DNA of 34,334 nucleotides from Propionibacteriaceae bacterium UBA6122 (lineage in GTDB: Bacteria; Actinomycetota; Actinomycetes; Propionibacteriales; Propionibacteriaceae): positions 1-34,334 of the forward strand of contig DIVW01000041.1 of NCBI GenBank assembly GCA_002428365.1. The letters are read 5' to 3'. Below are positions 7,763-16,877 of this stretch, in pieces. Numbering within the stretch: position 1 is the stretch's first letter; every line of letters begins with the position of its first letter. Both the position numbers and the translations under genes were made by a program. The notes beneath the pieces were generated by a model. The model had not been told where the DNA came from, did not search any database, and worked only from the letters and a program-made list of their open reading frames with translations.

Positions 7763-10700
7763 TCATCGCCGCCTTCGTGTCCTCTTGATCCATTTTCGCT
7801 GTCCGGCGGGTTTGGCCTGACGGCCGGTGAGTCGAAGGTTCTTGAGTCCGAGATCCTCCAATGGGATAACAGGAATGGTGCTGGCCGAGACGAGCGGCGT
7901 AACGAGCGGCTCGCTTGTCACTATGGCGCCTACCACACGCCAGGGAGGGGTGCTGTCGTCGGCGCCCAGGCTCGCTAACACCTCGGTGAGGTGCTGCCGG
8001 AGCCAATTGATGCGCCTGGTATGCAACTCGACGGTGGATTTCTTCCCCTTCTTGCCGGTGAACAGTTTCTCGAGTTCGGACGCAATCTCGGCCGGAGTTC
8101 GCGCCACCTCGAAGTCCTTCGCCTCGATGGCGACGATTGACCGTGTGGCAGAGTGGACTGCAAGAACGTCGATATCCCCAATGTCGTTGCCGTCAGGATC
8201 GAGGATGCGACGCTTACCGATTTTTTTCACTGACACTCTCGTTGTCATACCGAGGTCGCGCAGGCCGGCAGCGACAGAACGAGCGAAATCGCCGTTGATC
8301 TTGCCCCTTGCGTCCGAGATGCACTGCTGCATCTCGGTTGTCTTCGCACGGCCTTGCAGGCGACCCGATAGCATGTTGTCGACCCAGTAGATTCCCAGTC
8401 TGTATATACTCCGAAAGCCGAACACCAGCGCATTGCCTTGAAGTACGAGTGGTCGTCGAACATATGACGAGTCTCGATTGAATCGCCATGGATAAGCGTC
8501 TGCCCCAATCTTCAGAAATGACGCCCGCTGGGTGAGCGTGATTCCGTCAAGTACAGCCGACACGAGATCCGCTGGCATGTCGTGCTGCGCCGACACCGTC
8601 AAGACGGCAAGAGAACGGTCGATGCGCGTCACCTGGTCGGCGGTTGCAAGATCAAGGAGTCCACCGCATACTTCATGCAGATCCTGGAGAGTGAACCCAA
8701 ACTCTGCACGCATGGCGACCTCGCTTTGGGCAAAGAAGGTCACTACGTCAAAGTCGCCTTCGTTGCCGCCCTCCTCGACGCTCATGGCAGCCCGAACCGA
8801 TCGTGTGCCCGAATTGGCGGCATACGTATCCATGGCCTTGGTGACGGGTTCTTCTCGACTCACACCGAGGCGACCAGAGCCAAGGATGGAGACTTCGAAG
8901 TCGGCGAGGCCGTATCGAAGGAAATCCGAGATTGTCGCTCTTTGGATGATCTCCGTCGCGAGGGTTAGGACGAGAAAGTAGTCGAGGAGCTCAATCGTGC
9001 GGGTACCAGTTGGCGGCTGCGCAGCCACATACTCGATCAGAAATCGGTTGGCGCGCATTGCGGTTGCGCTATTCTTCCGGTCTTGGACCAACTCCGTAAC
9101 GGTGTGTGACTGCTCGCCGAAGCAGGCCAACCGCGACTTAAGCAGGATTGTGTTGGACTTGGCATCATGGACGAGCGACTCGTTCTGGGCGATAAGGAAT
9201 TCCAGCAAGAGTCGCGGGTCGTAAGCAGCCAGTTCCAGCTCCATCCGCTCGAACAGGTGCCGAACTGCGGCGTTGAGGGTTCGGACGCGCTCTTCGCCCA
9301 GGAGATCGCCGCTAGGCAAACCCCCACCTCTCGGTGACCTAAGCCACTCGCCGAGCTCATCCAACACTTGCGCCGTGATCTGGTCGTGGCCCATTACGGG
9401 ACGAGGAAGACCTTGCGCCAACATGTCGGGCGAGCTGTTCTGGTTGAACGCGTTGAGCATCCGCTTCGAGCCCAGCGGGGCCACCTTGTCAAGCGCCGAT
9501 GCGAGGTGGTCACTTTCGGTTCCGAAGAGGCTGCGCAGGAGGACCGAGACGAGTTCGCGCTCCGCTCTGTTCATCTTCTCGCGAAGCAGGGCGGCGAAGG
9601 CTTGAGTGAACTCAAGGGTGAAGCCGCTTCCGGCCGGCCCGACCCTTAGGGGCGGATCGGTCGTTGAGCAGTCGTCGAGCCGCGTCCACGATTCGGGCTC
9701 GCTCAGACTGAGGACGAGTTCGGTTGTGGCGGCGGTAGTTCGGGCACCGGTGCGGATTGCACACTCACGAACCCAGTAGGCGACACTGTCCAAAAGTTCT
9801 AGCTCTACACCGACGAACGCGTCTTGCTTCAGGTCGAGGGTGATGAAGACAGACTCGCTCCCCAATTCGACCACGCAGCCTACGTAGGAGCTATATGGGT
9901 GAGCGATGAAGATCTCCGGTGCGTCGCGCGGATAGCGCCTAACGACCTGCACGATGGCCGAGTTGGGCGGGGGCAAGACTGCGCCGTGGCGATCTGTTTC
10001 CCGGTGGTATTTCTGGCGCGAATGTAGGCCATCTCCGGGTTCGAAGAGAATTGCGGTCGGGGTGATGTTGTCCGAAATGTAGAACGACTTTTCGAGATCC
10101 GCGTAGGCGCAGTATTCATCAAGGATACTCGTTGAGATCGACTCGCCGGGTCGCCGATCGATAGCCTCGGCGAACAGCAACAAGCCAACGAGTCCGTCCG
10201 GCTCCTGATGCAGAATGACTTCAAGATCGTCGGCACGGGCGATGAGCATGGGGTCGGAGCCATCGACGTTCGGCACGCCCCACATTGCGGCCCTGCCCGG
10301 GCTATCCGTGATGACCAAGTGGAGCAGCTCCTCGGCCGATGAGTAGGTGCCTCGGATGCTGGGGGAGACCAATTCGGCGAGGCGGTCCAATGCTGCTCGG
10401 GTGTCGTAGGCGCCCCAGACCTCCAGCTCCGCGTCGAGAAGTGGATCTGTCGCGACGACTACGTGAAGGTCACGCCTGTCGTCGATCTTCAAGAGGTACC
10501 TGCTCATGGTGTCGCTCTGCTCGAGCAGAGCTGGGGTGGAGCCGGCTGGAAGCGCCCTCATGAGACGACGAAACACCGCTTCGCGGAAACGCTTGCCGAG
10601 CTCTTCGAGTTGGCCCCCTTGGGAGGCGAATCGCAGAAGGTGGAACCGGACGGTGGTGGCGAGGTCTAGCGGCAGTGACACCAAGTAACCATCCGCCAGG

Positions 10701-11386
10701 CGAAGGAATGGCGTGATGTGAAGCCTGTCATCGGTAAGGTCGTTCGCGCACGGATGCACGACATCGCCTGGATCAAGAGCGAACGTGTCGACAACCATGC
10801 GCAGCCAATCGCCGTGAGCGGCCAGGTCGCCGTGTGAGATGAAAGCTGCCTCAGTGACTTCCCTCAGCCGGGCCGGACTAGGTACATCGACAGGGGTTCC
10901 TGGTAGCCGGCACGGCGCGGTCCCCCGTGTGAGCCCCGCCCGCCCGAGCACCATGTCGCTAACGGTGAGAAGGCCCCGGACCAGCTGGCGGGCCAGGCTT
11001 TGCAGATCGTCCGGCATCCACCCCTCGCTGAATGCGGCGTCAAGCAAGTTCTCCAAATCGGCGACCGCATGCTCACCGGTCCCCGGCGAAACCAGATACG
11101 GCCCTCCGAAGAAATCGATGCTTTGGATCAGCACCTCCGAATATGGGTCTTCCTGCATCAAGACACCGGGGCCGCCGATGTCTTGATGCCTCAAGATCGA
11201 CCGGAGTGCGCTTGCGCTCGCCGCCGGAGCCTTGTTGTCGCTCAACGACATGCCCAAAGCGGCAAGTCGATGCAGTCGAATGAGGCGAGAGGCGTTTTCG
11301 GGAAGGAGCATCAGCCCAGAGGCAGCCGCAACGAGTGAGGGACCATCGATGTTCTGTGGGACTTTGCCCGTGTCGATTTCAGCCAC
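7763..11386 (-). CDS. Large unknown protein (1207 aa) with C-terminal PD-(D/E)xK nuclease-like domain
   Basis: I do not recognise the family. The last ~140 residues contain GDIDVLAV...SIVAIEAKDF, that is Asp1073, then Glu1088-x-Lys1090. This is the layout of a PD-(D/E)xK (Mrr/NERD-like) nuclease core, followed by a Lys-rich segment and a basic C-terminus (KWIKRTRRRR). The first ~1050 residues show mixed alpha/beta composition with no Walker motif, membrane helix or signal peptide. GTG start at 11386 is supported by AAGGA seven bases upstream. It is transcribed away from the 500-aa gene at 11582 across a 195-bp gap and lies just inside the island next to tRNA-Pro. Its base composition is visibly less GC-rich than the flanks. 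A role in DNA restriction or defence is inferred from the nuclease motif and setting only. Confidence 0.85.
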   Translation of the reverse strand: MAEIDTGKVPQNIDGPSLVAAASGLMLLPENASRLIRLHRLAALGMSLSDNKAPAASASALRSILRHQDIGGPGVLMQEDPYSEVLIQSIDFFGGPYLVSPGTGEHAVADLENLLDAAFSEGWMPDDLQSLARQLVRGLLTVSDMVLGRAGLTRGTAPCRLPGTPVDVPSPARLREVTEAAFISHGDLAAHGDWLRMVVDTFALDPGDVVHPCANDLTDDRLHITPFLRLADGYLVSLPLDLATTVRFHLLRFASQGGQLEELGKRFREAVFRRLMRALPAGSTPALLEQSDTMSRYLLKIDDRRDLHVVVATDPLLDAELEVWGAYDTRAALDRLAELVSPSIRGTYSSAEELLHLVITDSPGRAAMWGVPNVDGSDPMLIARADDLEVILHQEPDGLVGLLLFAEAIDRRPGESISTSILDEYCAYADLEKSFYISDNITPTAILFEPGDGLHSRQKYHRETDRHGAVLPPPNSAIVQVVRRYPRDAPEIFIAHPYSSYVGCVVELGSESVFITLDLKQDAFVGVELELLDSVAYWVRECAIRTGARTTAATTELVLSLSEPESWTRLDDCSTTDPPLRVGPAGSGFTLEFTQAFAALLREKMNRAERELVSVLLRSLFGTESDHLASALDKVAPLGSKRMLNAFNQNSSPDMLAQGLPRPVMGHDQITAQVLDELGEWLRSPRGGGLPSGDLLGEERVRTLNAAVRHLFERMELELAAYDPRLLLEFLIAQNESLVHDAKSNTILLKSRLACFGEQSHTVTELVQDRKNSATAMRANRFLIEYVAAQPPTGTRTIELLDYFLVLTLATEIIQRATISDFLRYGLADFEVSILGSGRLGVSREEPVTKAMDTYAANSGTRSVRAAMSVEEGGNEGDFDVVTFFAQSEVAMRAEFGFTLQDLHEVCGGLLDLATADQVTRIDRSLAVLTVSAQHDMPADLVSAVLDGITLTQRASFLKIGADAYPWRFNRDSSYVRRPLVLQGNALVFGFRSIYRLGIYWVDNMLSGRLQGRAKTTEMQQCISDARGKINGDFARSVAAGLRDLGMTTRVSVKKIGKRRILDPDGNDIGDIDVLAVHSATRSIVAIEAKDFEVARTPAEIASELEKLFTGKKGKKSTVELHTRRINWLRQHLTEVLASLGADDSTPPWRVVGAIVTSEPLVTPLVSASTIPVIPLEDLGLKNLRLTGRQAKPAGQRKWIKRTRRRR

Positions 11387-11581
11387 GGCACAATCCTTGC
11401 AGGCCCCGGCGACAGAAGTAGGTGCTACTCCCTTTAACAGTCCGGTGCGTGCTCAAGACCGCGCGACTCGGCGACTCGGCGCCCTCTGGCGAACCAGCAC
11501 TCGGCTGCGACACCTAGGAGCCGGGATTGTGCGGACCGCCATGTTGGCGACTTCGGGGAGCGTCTACCCGATACTGGATGA
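11387..11581. promoter_or_regulatory. Divergent intergenic region between the two nuclease-like genes
   Basis: 195 bp that must hold the promoters for both divergent genes. It contains short near-repeats (CGACTCGGCGACTCGGCG at about 11462-11479) that could serve a shared regulator. No confident -10/-35 pair could be assigned. Confidence 0.35.
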
Positions 11582-13084
11582 GTGAAACGAGACTCCGATA
11601 CATCCGCTTGGGAGGCCGACCCTGCCGGGGTGTTCTTTAGTGACAGGTTCAACGTCGCGCCAGCGCTTCTCAAGGAGTACGGCGCCTTCGATGTTTCGGT
11701 CGTTGCGGACCTTCCGGTCTTCGTCGATCCATTCCTGTTATTCAACAGCGATGAGCCTGCGTATGTGGCGCTCCACCAACAGATCCTCGACTACTTGAGT
11801 TTTCTCCGTGACCGGGCTGAGGGCGAACTTGAGGTCGGTCTGATGAAGAGTTGGTACACCTTCAGCGAAGTCAAGCAAAACTGGCTCGGGTTTACTGTTG
11901 ACGGGAACGGTGGCCGTGGCCCGGGGCCGAAGTTCGCGCGGGCGTTGCACGCGGCTTTGGGCGATGTGCTGAAGGACTTCGGCGATGAGACCATCACGTC
12001 TTCCAGCCATCTGGAGAAGCTTGCGCTCATTCAGCCCGGGGTGGGACGGGACTCGATCTCGGATTTCACCACTAATCTCATCAAACACTTCTTGCTGCGG
12101 TTCACTGAGACATTCGCGACTAGGCACGTTGCGCCAGCACACCTCGTGGAGGTCAGGGTCCCGCGGGCGGCCTTCAACTACCAAACACAGACATGGATGA
12201 CCAGGAGCTACACGCTGCCGTGGACCGGCGGAGATTTCGTGATCCTTACTCCGGCCGATCTTCTGACAAAGGACGACACCTGGATCAACCGGGCTGACAT
12301 GATCAGCCGCTTCGACGCTCTCCCGCAGGTCGTCGACAACGAGCAGCTTCGCGATGAGGTGAACCGCTACCTACGCAGGAAGTTGTCAAAGAGGCCGAAC
12401 CAGAAGGAAATCAACCAGGCTCGCGCTGCGACAATCCTTGCGTTTCCCGAGCTGATTGACTGCTACATCAAGCTTAAGGAAGACACAGGCGACAGGGCTG
12501 TCGTCGCCAGCCGGGAGAAGGTCGCCGACACACAACTCGTCTTGCACGACCAGGTGCAGGAAGCCGCGGCGGACATTGCCGCGAAGACGAATCTCTTCGC
12601 CAAGCCGTGGACATCGTTCGACGAGGCGCTTCAGGCCGTGGAGACGTTCAAGCATTACGTCGAGAACCAGGACGGCTGGCGAGTGATCAACCGCGGCAAA
12701 GGGAAGGCCTTTGGAACCGAGCTCGAGGTGCAAGGCTTCTTCGGCTTGCTGTTGCAGCCCTCACGGTTCGACGTCAACCGCGAACCGAACAACGGAAAGG
12801 GGCCTGTCGACTTCAAGATCTCGATGGGCTTGGACAAGACCCTCATCGAATTCAAGCTCGCCAAGAGCAGCAGCCTCGAGCGGAACCTCGCGAAGCAAGT
12901 CGATGCATATGAAGCCGCAAACAAGACGAAGCAATCGGTAGTGGTGGTCATCTCCTACACAGCCAGCGAACATGCGAGGTTTCAGAGGATCGTCAAAACG
13001 CTGGGGCTCGACAAGGAAGATGCGAGGCCCCTTATCGAGATCGACGCCCGCGCCGACAACAAGCAGTCGGCGTCAAAGCTCTGA
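11582..13084 (+). CDS. Unknown protein (500 aa) with C-terminal PD-(D/E)xK nuclease-like motif
   Basis: Function not established. The N-terminal ~250 residues contain well-ordered segments (FFSDRFNVAPALLKEYGAFD, then DLPVFVDPFLLF) that look like a conserved family of unknown role. The C-terminal ~120 residues contain GPVDFKI...TLIEFKLAK, giving Asp410 and Glu423-x-Lys425. A downstream KQVDAYEAAN gives a QxxxY element (Gln439, Tyr443), as in RecB/Cas4-like PD-(D/E)xK nucleases. No ATPase or membrane segment is visible. GTG start at 11582; the ribosome site is weak, and an ATG four bases upstream is in another frame. It diverges from the 1207-aa gene, which ends in a similar motif, suggesting a paired module. 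Composition is less GC-rich than the flanks. Confidence 0.85.
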   Translation: MKRDSDTSAWEADPAGVFFSDRFNVAPALLKEYGAFDVSVVADLPVFVDPFLLFNSDEPAYVALHQQILDYLSFLRDRAEGELEVGLMKSWYTFSEVKQNWLGFTVDGNGGRGPGPKFARALHAALGDVLKDFGDETITSSSHLEKLALIQPGVGRDSISDFTTNLIKHFLLRFTETFATRHVAPAHLVEVRVPRAAFNYQTQTWMTRSYTLPWTGGDFVILTPADLLTKDDTWINRADMISRFDALPQVVDNEQLRDEVNRYLRRKLSKRPNQKEINQARAATILAFPELIDCYIKLKEDTGDRAVVASREKVADTQLVLHDQVQEAAADIAAKTNLFAKPWTSFDEALQAVETFKHYVENQDGWRVINRGKGKAFGTELEVQGFFGLLLQPSRFDVNREPNNGKGPVDFKISMGLDKTLIEFKLAKSSSLERNLAKQVDAYEAANKTKQSVVVVISYTASEHARFQRIVKTLGLDKEDARPLIEIDARADNKQSASKL

Positions 13085-13125
13085 GTTCACCGGCGTTCAA
13101 CATGTCGTCAACCACGCTGGGATCT

Positions 13126-13219
13126 TCACTGTGCCGCCGTGGGTATCCTCCGGAAGATGCGGTCAATGTCGGTAGTGCGAACGCGCATCACGCGACGGCC
13201 ACTGCGGTAGGCGGGGAGC
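13126..13219 (-). pseudogene. Excisionase/MerR-like DNA-binding protein, C-terminal remnant
   Basis: The minus-strand frame ending at 13126 reads LPAYRSGRRVMRVRTTDIDR then IFRRIPTA before the stop. This is the characteristic second half (wing and C-terminal helix) of small excisionase-family helix-turn-helix proteins. The N-terminal helix-turn-helix is missing: the matching frame is lost at about 13215, where a different plus-strand fragment begins. It marks past mobile-element activity inside the island. Assignment rests on pattern recognition of ~30 residues. Confidence 0.55.
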
Positions 13220-13228
13220 CCGCCCGGC

Positions 13229-13666
13229 GAGCTGCGTCGAGCCACCGACCAACTCCGTGAGACCCTCCAAGACCCCGGCACCATCGACCTCAGCTCCCTA
13301 CGTCGAGTGCTCCGCACCGCAGCAACCATCGGTGACCTCCATGACGCCACCATGCGAAACCTCGTCTTCAAACACGAACTCTGGATCCACGGACCAGCCC
13401 TCGGCGAAGCTGGCGGAATCCGCAAAGGCTGGGTGCGTGAGCCTTGGTGGTCTCACCAAGGAATCCCACTCCTCGAAGCGGGCCGGGCCGGGGCAGCGGT
13501 GCTTGGCCAGACCATCGAGAAGATCTCTCCGACCGTGCCCGTGCTCAGTTCCCGCCCCTCCGCGAGCGGATGGCCACCGGTTTCAGACACCGGGCACACC
13601 GTTGGGGGCGAAGATCGCGAACGATTCCTGCACCCGGCCAGCCAACAGCTTCCGGTGAATCGCTGA
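13229..13666 (+). pseudogene. Truncated unknown gene fragment
   Basis: The plus frame from 13229 reads a protein-like stretch (ELRRATDQLRETLQDPGT ... IGDLHDATMRNLVFKHELWI ... GIRKGWVREPWWS) with good codon bias over ~300 bp. An in-frame stop lies at 13208-13210 and there is no credible start, so the 5' part has been lost. The sequence is convincing to about 13530 and then drifts to a stop at 13664. The family is not recognised. It abuts the excisionase remnant, so a deletion or recombination junction lies near 13215. The rest of 13085-13844 shows nothing further. Confidence 0.45.
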
Positions 13667-13844
13667 CGGTCAGCCCAGCACGCTGTAGCGAAGTGGCGAC
13701 AAGCGACAGGGGGTGTCGGCTGTACTTGGAGTGGGTCGGAGTCCAAGGGAACGTGGCCCTACCCGCGGCCATCCTTGGCCTGAGAGGCCCCTGGTGACGC
13801 TAGTCGGCCCTTCCGCCAAGGCCATCGAGATTTCACCCGTTTTG

Positions 13845-14456
13845 TTACAGCGATCGGACCGTTCGAACCAGGGCTTGAAGCGCGGCGACCTTCTGCTGCT
13901 CGGTTGTCTGCGCATCACGCCCCTTGGTTGGGTTGGAGGAGGTCTCTTTGAGGATGTGGTCTGGGTGCAGCAAGAACACGTCCCCGTAGTGCGTGCCGTC
14001 AGGACCGTCGTATTCGACCGTCACTGACAACGGGGGTAAGGGATCATCGCCTGTGCGAATCACGTTGCTAAGTGTCCACCCCGGTGCCCAAGTAGTGATC
14101 GCGCTCGAGTATCGCTGGAAGACCCACTTCCACATGTCTGAGTCCGCAAGCGCGTCGATGTCACTTGCCGGCCCGGGATCGAATGAAACACGTACGTTCG
14201 AAGCGACTGTTGAACCAAGGTTTCTTAACACCAGCAGGATGGTGCCCTGCGCGAGCAACTCGCGTCGCAGTTCAGCCACGATGGTTGGCCGCGACCGCGC
14301 TCGGCTGTCATCGCGGGCAGCACGTAGAGTTCGAGCGGCGATAACGGCGGTGACTACTACCGCGATGGCCATCGCGACAGTGCCGAGTGCAGTGACAACT
14401 CCGGCGATCGCTATCAATGCGTCCCAACTCGATTCCATGACCACCAAGTAGATCAT
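13845..14456 (-). CDS. Membrane-anchored protein of unknown function
   Basis: About 203 aa. One strong N-terminal membrane helix (residues ~10-45, ALIAIAGVVTALGTVAMAIA onward) is followed by a short basic stretch (ARTLRAARDDSRAR). After that comes a hydrophilic, beta-rich domain (PTIVAELRRELLAQGTILLV, then GSTVASNVRVSFDP) of the kind seen in membrane-tethered sensor-like proteins. The C-terminus is polar. The frame continues up to a TTG at 14498, but ATG 14456 (GGAAC just upstream) or ATG 14438 are more likely starts. It sits alone on the minus strand in the island. No family recognised; a phage- or defence-associated role cannot be shown. Confidence 0.7.
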   Translation of the reverse strand: MIYLVVMESSWDALIAIAGVVTALGTVAMAIAVVVTAVIAARTLRAARDDSRARSRPTIVAELRRELLAQGTILLVLRNLGSTVASNVRVSFDPGPASDIDALADSDMWKWVFQRYSSAITTWAPGWTLSNVIRTGDDPLPPLSVTVEYDGPDGTHYGDVFLLHPDHILKETSSNPTKGRDAQTTEQQKVAALQALVRTVRSL

Positions 14457-14677
14457 CAGTTCCGCGTGCGCTGCGCCCGTGGCCCCGAGGCGGCTCAAGG
14501 CTGGGGCTGAACTTGTCGTTGTTACCGAAAGCCCGGAGGATCAACAACGCGAAGTACGGAACCGAGCGTGGGCTGCCGCGGCTTCCCAGGGACTCGCGAA
14601 GGCGTCGGGACTCGACCTGCTGCCCGAGCCGGTCGAGTGGCGTTCGTTCGGGCCGCGGTGGCCTGCGGCGTTGAGCG

Positions 14678-15010
14678 CTAGGACTGCTCCCGCTTCTTCT
14701 TGGCTTCATAGTGCTCGTTGCTGTAGTCCATGACGTCGGGGTGGTCGCCGAACATGTCCCGGCGGTATCCATACTTCTGGAAGAAGGCGGTCTTCTTCTC
14801 GTCGGTCTCGAACCTCTCCTCAGTTCGCTTGCCACGCGTGCGGACGTTCTCCTTGCCATCGAAGAACCTCGTGCTGGACCCCTCGCGATACTTCACGGGA
14901 GTCCCGTCGGCAATGTAGACGCCGGAAGAGACGCCGTTCGTCTCGCTGTCAGTTCTTTCGCCGTCGTACACGTGGTCGGCTAGAGCCTTGAGAATGTCGC
15001 CAATGCCCAT
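14678..15010 (-). CDS. Small hydrophilic protein of unknown function
   Basis: 110 aa, highly charged, with no membrane segment. It starts MGIGDILKALADHVYDGE and ends in a Lys/Glu/Arg-rich tail (NEHYEAKKKREQS). The middle part is rich in Arg/Thr/Glu. ATG start at 15010. Codon use is plausible for a real gene, and it is preceded on the same strand by a ~600-bp stretch without genes. Not recognised. Confidence 0.6.
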   Translation of the reverse strand: MGIGDILKALADHVYDGERTDSETNGVSSGVYIADGTPVKYREGSSTRFFDGKENVRTRGKRTEERFETDEKKTAFFQKYGYRRDMFGDHPDVMDYSNEHYEAKKKREQS

Positions 15011-15648
15011 CGTCTACATCCAATCTGTTCAGCCTGAGTTACGTGGCGCCGCCGAAGGGCTTTGAGCTTTGACGAACCGCATGTATCGAGTCCGGGCTGG
15101 CTCCATCGCCAGACCTGGGTGAGCTACCGGGGGCCGCTCTGACCATTGAGAGGCGTTCCCGGCTGTCCGCTATCGAATCTATCGCTGCAGACGTGGTCCC
15201 GACGGGACAGTTACATACCGCCGGACCGCGAGTCGTTGCGAGGCGACCAGTTCCAGCCACCACTCTTGAGTTTTGGCGGCGCAGGTTGTGCGGGGCCGGT
15301 CCATCCAGGTGTGCCCGTCGTCCTCAGTCCTTGGGATCGAGTTCTGCCACAGGGCTTCGACCGGCGTCACCCCTACATCATGCGGCGTTGACGGTGGCCA
15401 CCGGCTCCCTGTGTCACCTCGCAGTCGGGCACCATCGCGCGGATCGCGCCCACGCGCAGACGGCCGGTATCAGCGATCAATCCCTGATATGGGGTGTTTT
15501 GTTGTCAAGAGGGCATGGCGAGGCGCCTACGGGCTGGGTGTCTGGCGGCGCCTCGTTCCTTGCTGTGGCTGCCGTGCTCGGGGCTGGTGAGCGGGTCGTG
15601 GTCGACGCAGCGTCAGTCTGATATGCGCGGGTTGGTTACCGCATTACG
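15011..15648. other. Gene-poor, decayed stretch
   Basis: About 640 bp with no convincing gene. A short minus-strand frame (15179-15370) has mixed composition (TCAAKTQEWWLELVASQRLA), could be a gene fragment and cannot be assigned. The right part may contain the decayed 5' region of the immunity pseudogene that follows. Confidence 0.4.
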
Positions 15649-16181
15649 GTGTTCCGGCTGGAGCGTTCAGCGCTGCCTAAGCTCGAGCGTCACCCTGTTG
15701 GGGTTGCTCATAGGGGGCTCGCGGGTCCGCTCCGGTGCCGCTGGCACCAGCCCAGTGTCGGCTGCCGGGCAAGCTTTCAGTGCTTCGGGATGGATCGGCT
15801 CGGTCGCCAATTCGCCGCCGACTCGTCAAGGGGCTTCGGGACCGACCCGGAGCTGCTGTTGCTGGAGCAGCCCGGGACAGGGGAGGCGCTTGAGATTCCT
15901 GTGACGTTGTCCAAGTTCCACGACGAGGAGCTGGCCGACTACCCGACGATGTACTCGCTGTAAACTTCCATCGTGAATGGCTCACCGGTGGCGGCAGGGC
16001 TCCCGCGATGGATGAGTGCGTCGGCTACCAGACGCCGCTGTTCCTCGGGGGTGTTGACGCCACAACCAATCTCGAGATCTGCGACGTCGACGTCTACTGG
16101 ACCCTCTCTGCCCAGATACTGGCGCAGGTTGGGGGATTGCCGGTCGGGGCCCCGATCTCGAAGTTCATCATCACCGAGTAG
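15649..16181 (+). pseudogene. Frameshifted Tdi1/DUF1851-like immunity protein
   Basis: Two plus-strand frames together spell the C-terminal two thirds of a T6SS-immunity Tdi1 (DUF1851)-like protein. The first frame gives CFGMDRLGRQFAADSSRGF and LLLLEQPGTGEALEIPVTL, up to FHDEELADYP. After a one-base loss near 15940-15946 the next frame gives DDVLAVNFHREWLTGGG, CVGYQTPLFLGGVDATTN and DVDVYWTLSAQILAQVGG, ending at TAG 16179-16181. The unshifted frame stops at 15963. The N-terminal third is not recognisable, so the gene is probably both 5'-decayed and frameshifted. Proteins of this family usually protect against a partner toxin; no toxin gene is nearby. Confidence 0.75.
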
Positions 16182-16505
16182 ACGAACGTCGCCGTATGTG
16201 GGTCCCCGACCGCTCACAAAGCTGGGCGTCCGCGCGCGGCGCGGCATGTGCGGATGTTCGGAAGTGTCTTCTGAGCTCGCTCGGTGCTTCTCGAAAGACT
16301 GCATGGCGAGGCCATCCATTCGGGAGCAGCGACAAAGCCAGGCGAGCTCCTTGTCGAGGATTCCCGATTCTGTCTCCGCAAGCGCGGCGCCCTGCATGGT
16401 TGTGCCGCTACGCTGCCAGAAGCACCCTCCTCAGGCACCCCAGGGACGGCTCCAGTGACCATTTTTACTAGTTCTTCACCCAACGATTAGGTCATGTGAG
16501 TAGAT
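16182..16505. promoter_or_regulatory. Upstream region of the toxin-antitoxin operon
   Basis: 324 bp without a gene. The last ~60 bp are locally AT-rich (TTTTTACTAGTTCTTC at about 16463-16478, then TAGATT at 16501-16506) and probably contain the promoter/operator of the following operon. TAGATT overlaps the TTG that opens the toxin frame. If it is the -10 element, translation must start further downstream. Confidence 0.35.
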
Positions 16506-16877
16506 TTGGCTACACATGAGAAGGAGATCGTCAACGGGCCCAAGGCGTGTGTGGTTGCTGTCGTGGTGGACGAAACGTGTTACGCAGTGGAGTACATGAC
16601 CGCGGTGAAGTGTCGCCCGAGGTTCGATGCACGTTTCCGGACGCTGGCTCAAGTGGGCAAGCTGAGGAACCCGGACTACATGAGGAAGCTGGAAGGCGAG
16701 GTCTGGGAGATCAAGGTCGATCAGGGGCCAGGTCGAAGGATCTACGGGTGTTGGCAGGGAAGGGTGTTCGTGTTGACCCACGGCTCCGACAAGCCAAAGA
16801 AAGTCGCTGGAGAGGTGCGGAGAGCCGAACGGATCTTCGCAGGATGGAAGAGCAAGGAGGCTGGAGGCCAGAAATGA
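16506..16877 (+). CDS. HigB/RelE-superfamily toxin (Gp49-like)
   Basis: Probable ribosome-dependent mRNA endonuclease toxin. The core reads FRTLAQVGKLRNPDYMRKLE, GEVWEIKVDQGPGRRIYGCW and GRVFVLTHGSDKPKKV. This is the beta-strand plus basic-residue pattern of phage Gp49-like/HigB toxins (key Lys/Arg in RRIY and a His-Gly turn), followed by a C-terminal helix with ERIFAGWK. TTG 16506 gives 123 aa. GTG 16551, preceded by AAGG, would give a more typical ~108 aa. The stop overlaps the antitoxin ATG (ATGA), the toxin-first order typical of higBA. Function is inferred from family and operon. Confidence 0.82.
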   Translation: MATHEKEIVNGPKACVVAVVVDETCYAVEYMTAVKCRPRFDARFRTLAQVGKLRNPDYMRKLEGEVWEIKVDQGPGRRIYGCWQGRVFVLTHGSDKPKKVAGEVRRAERIFAGWKSKEAGGQK

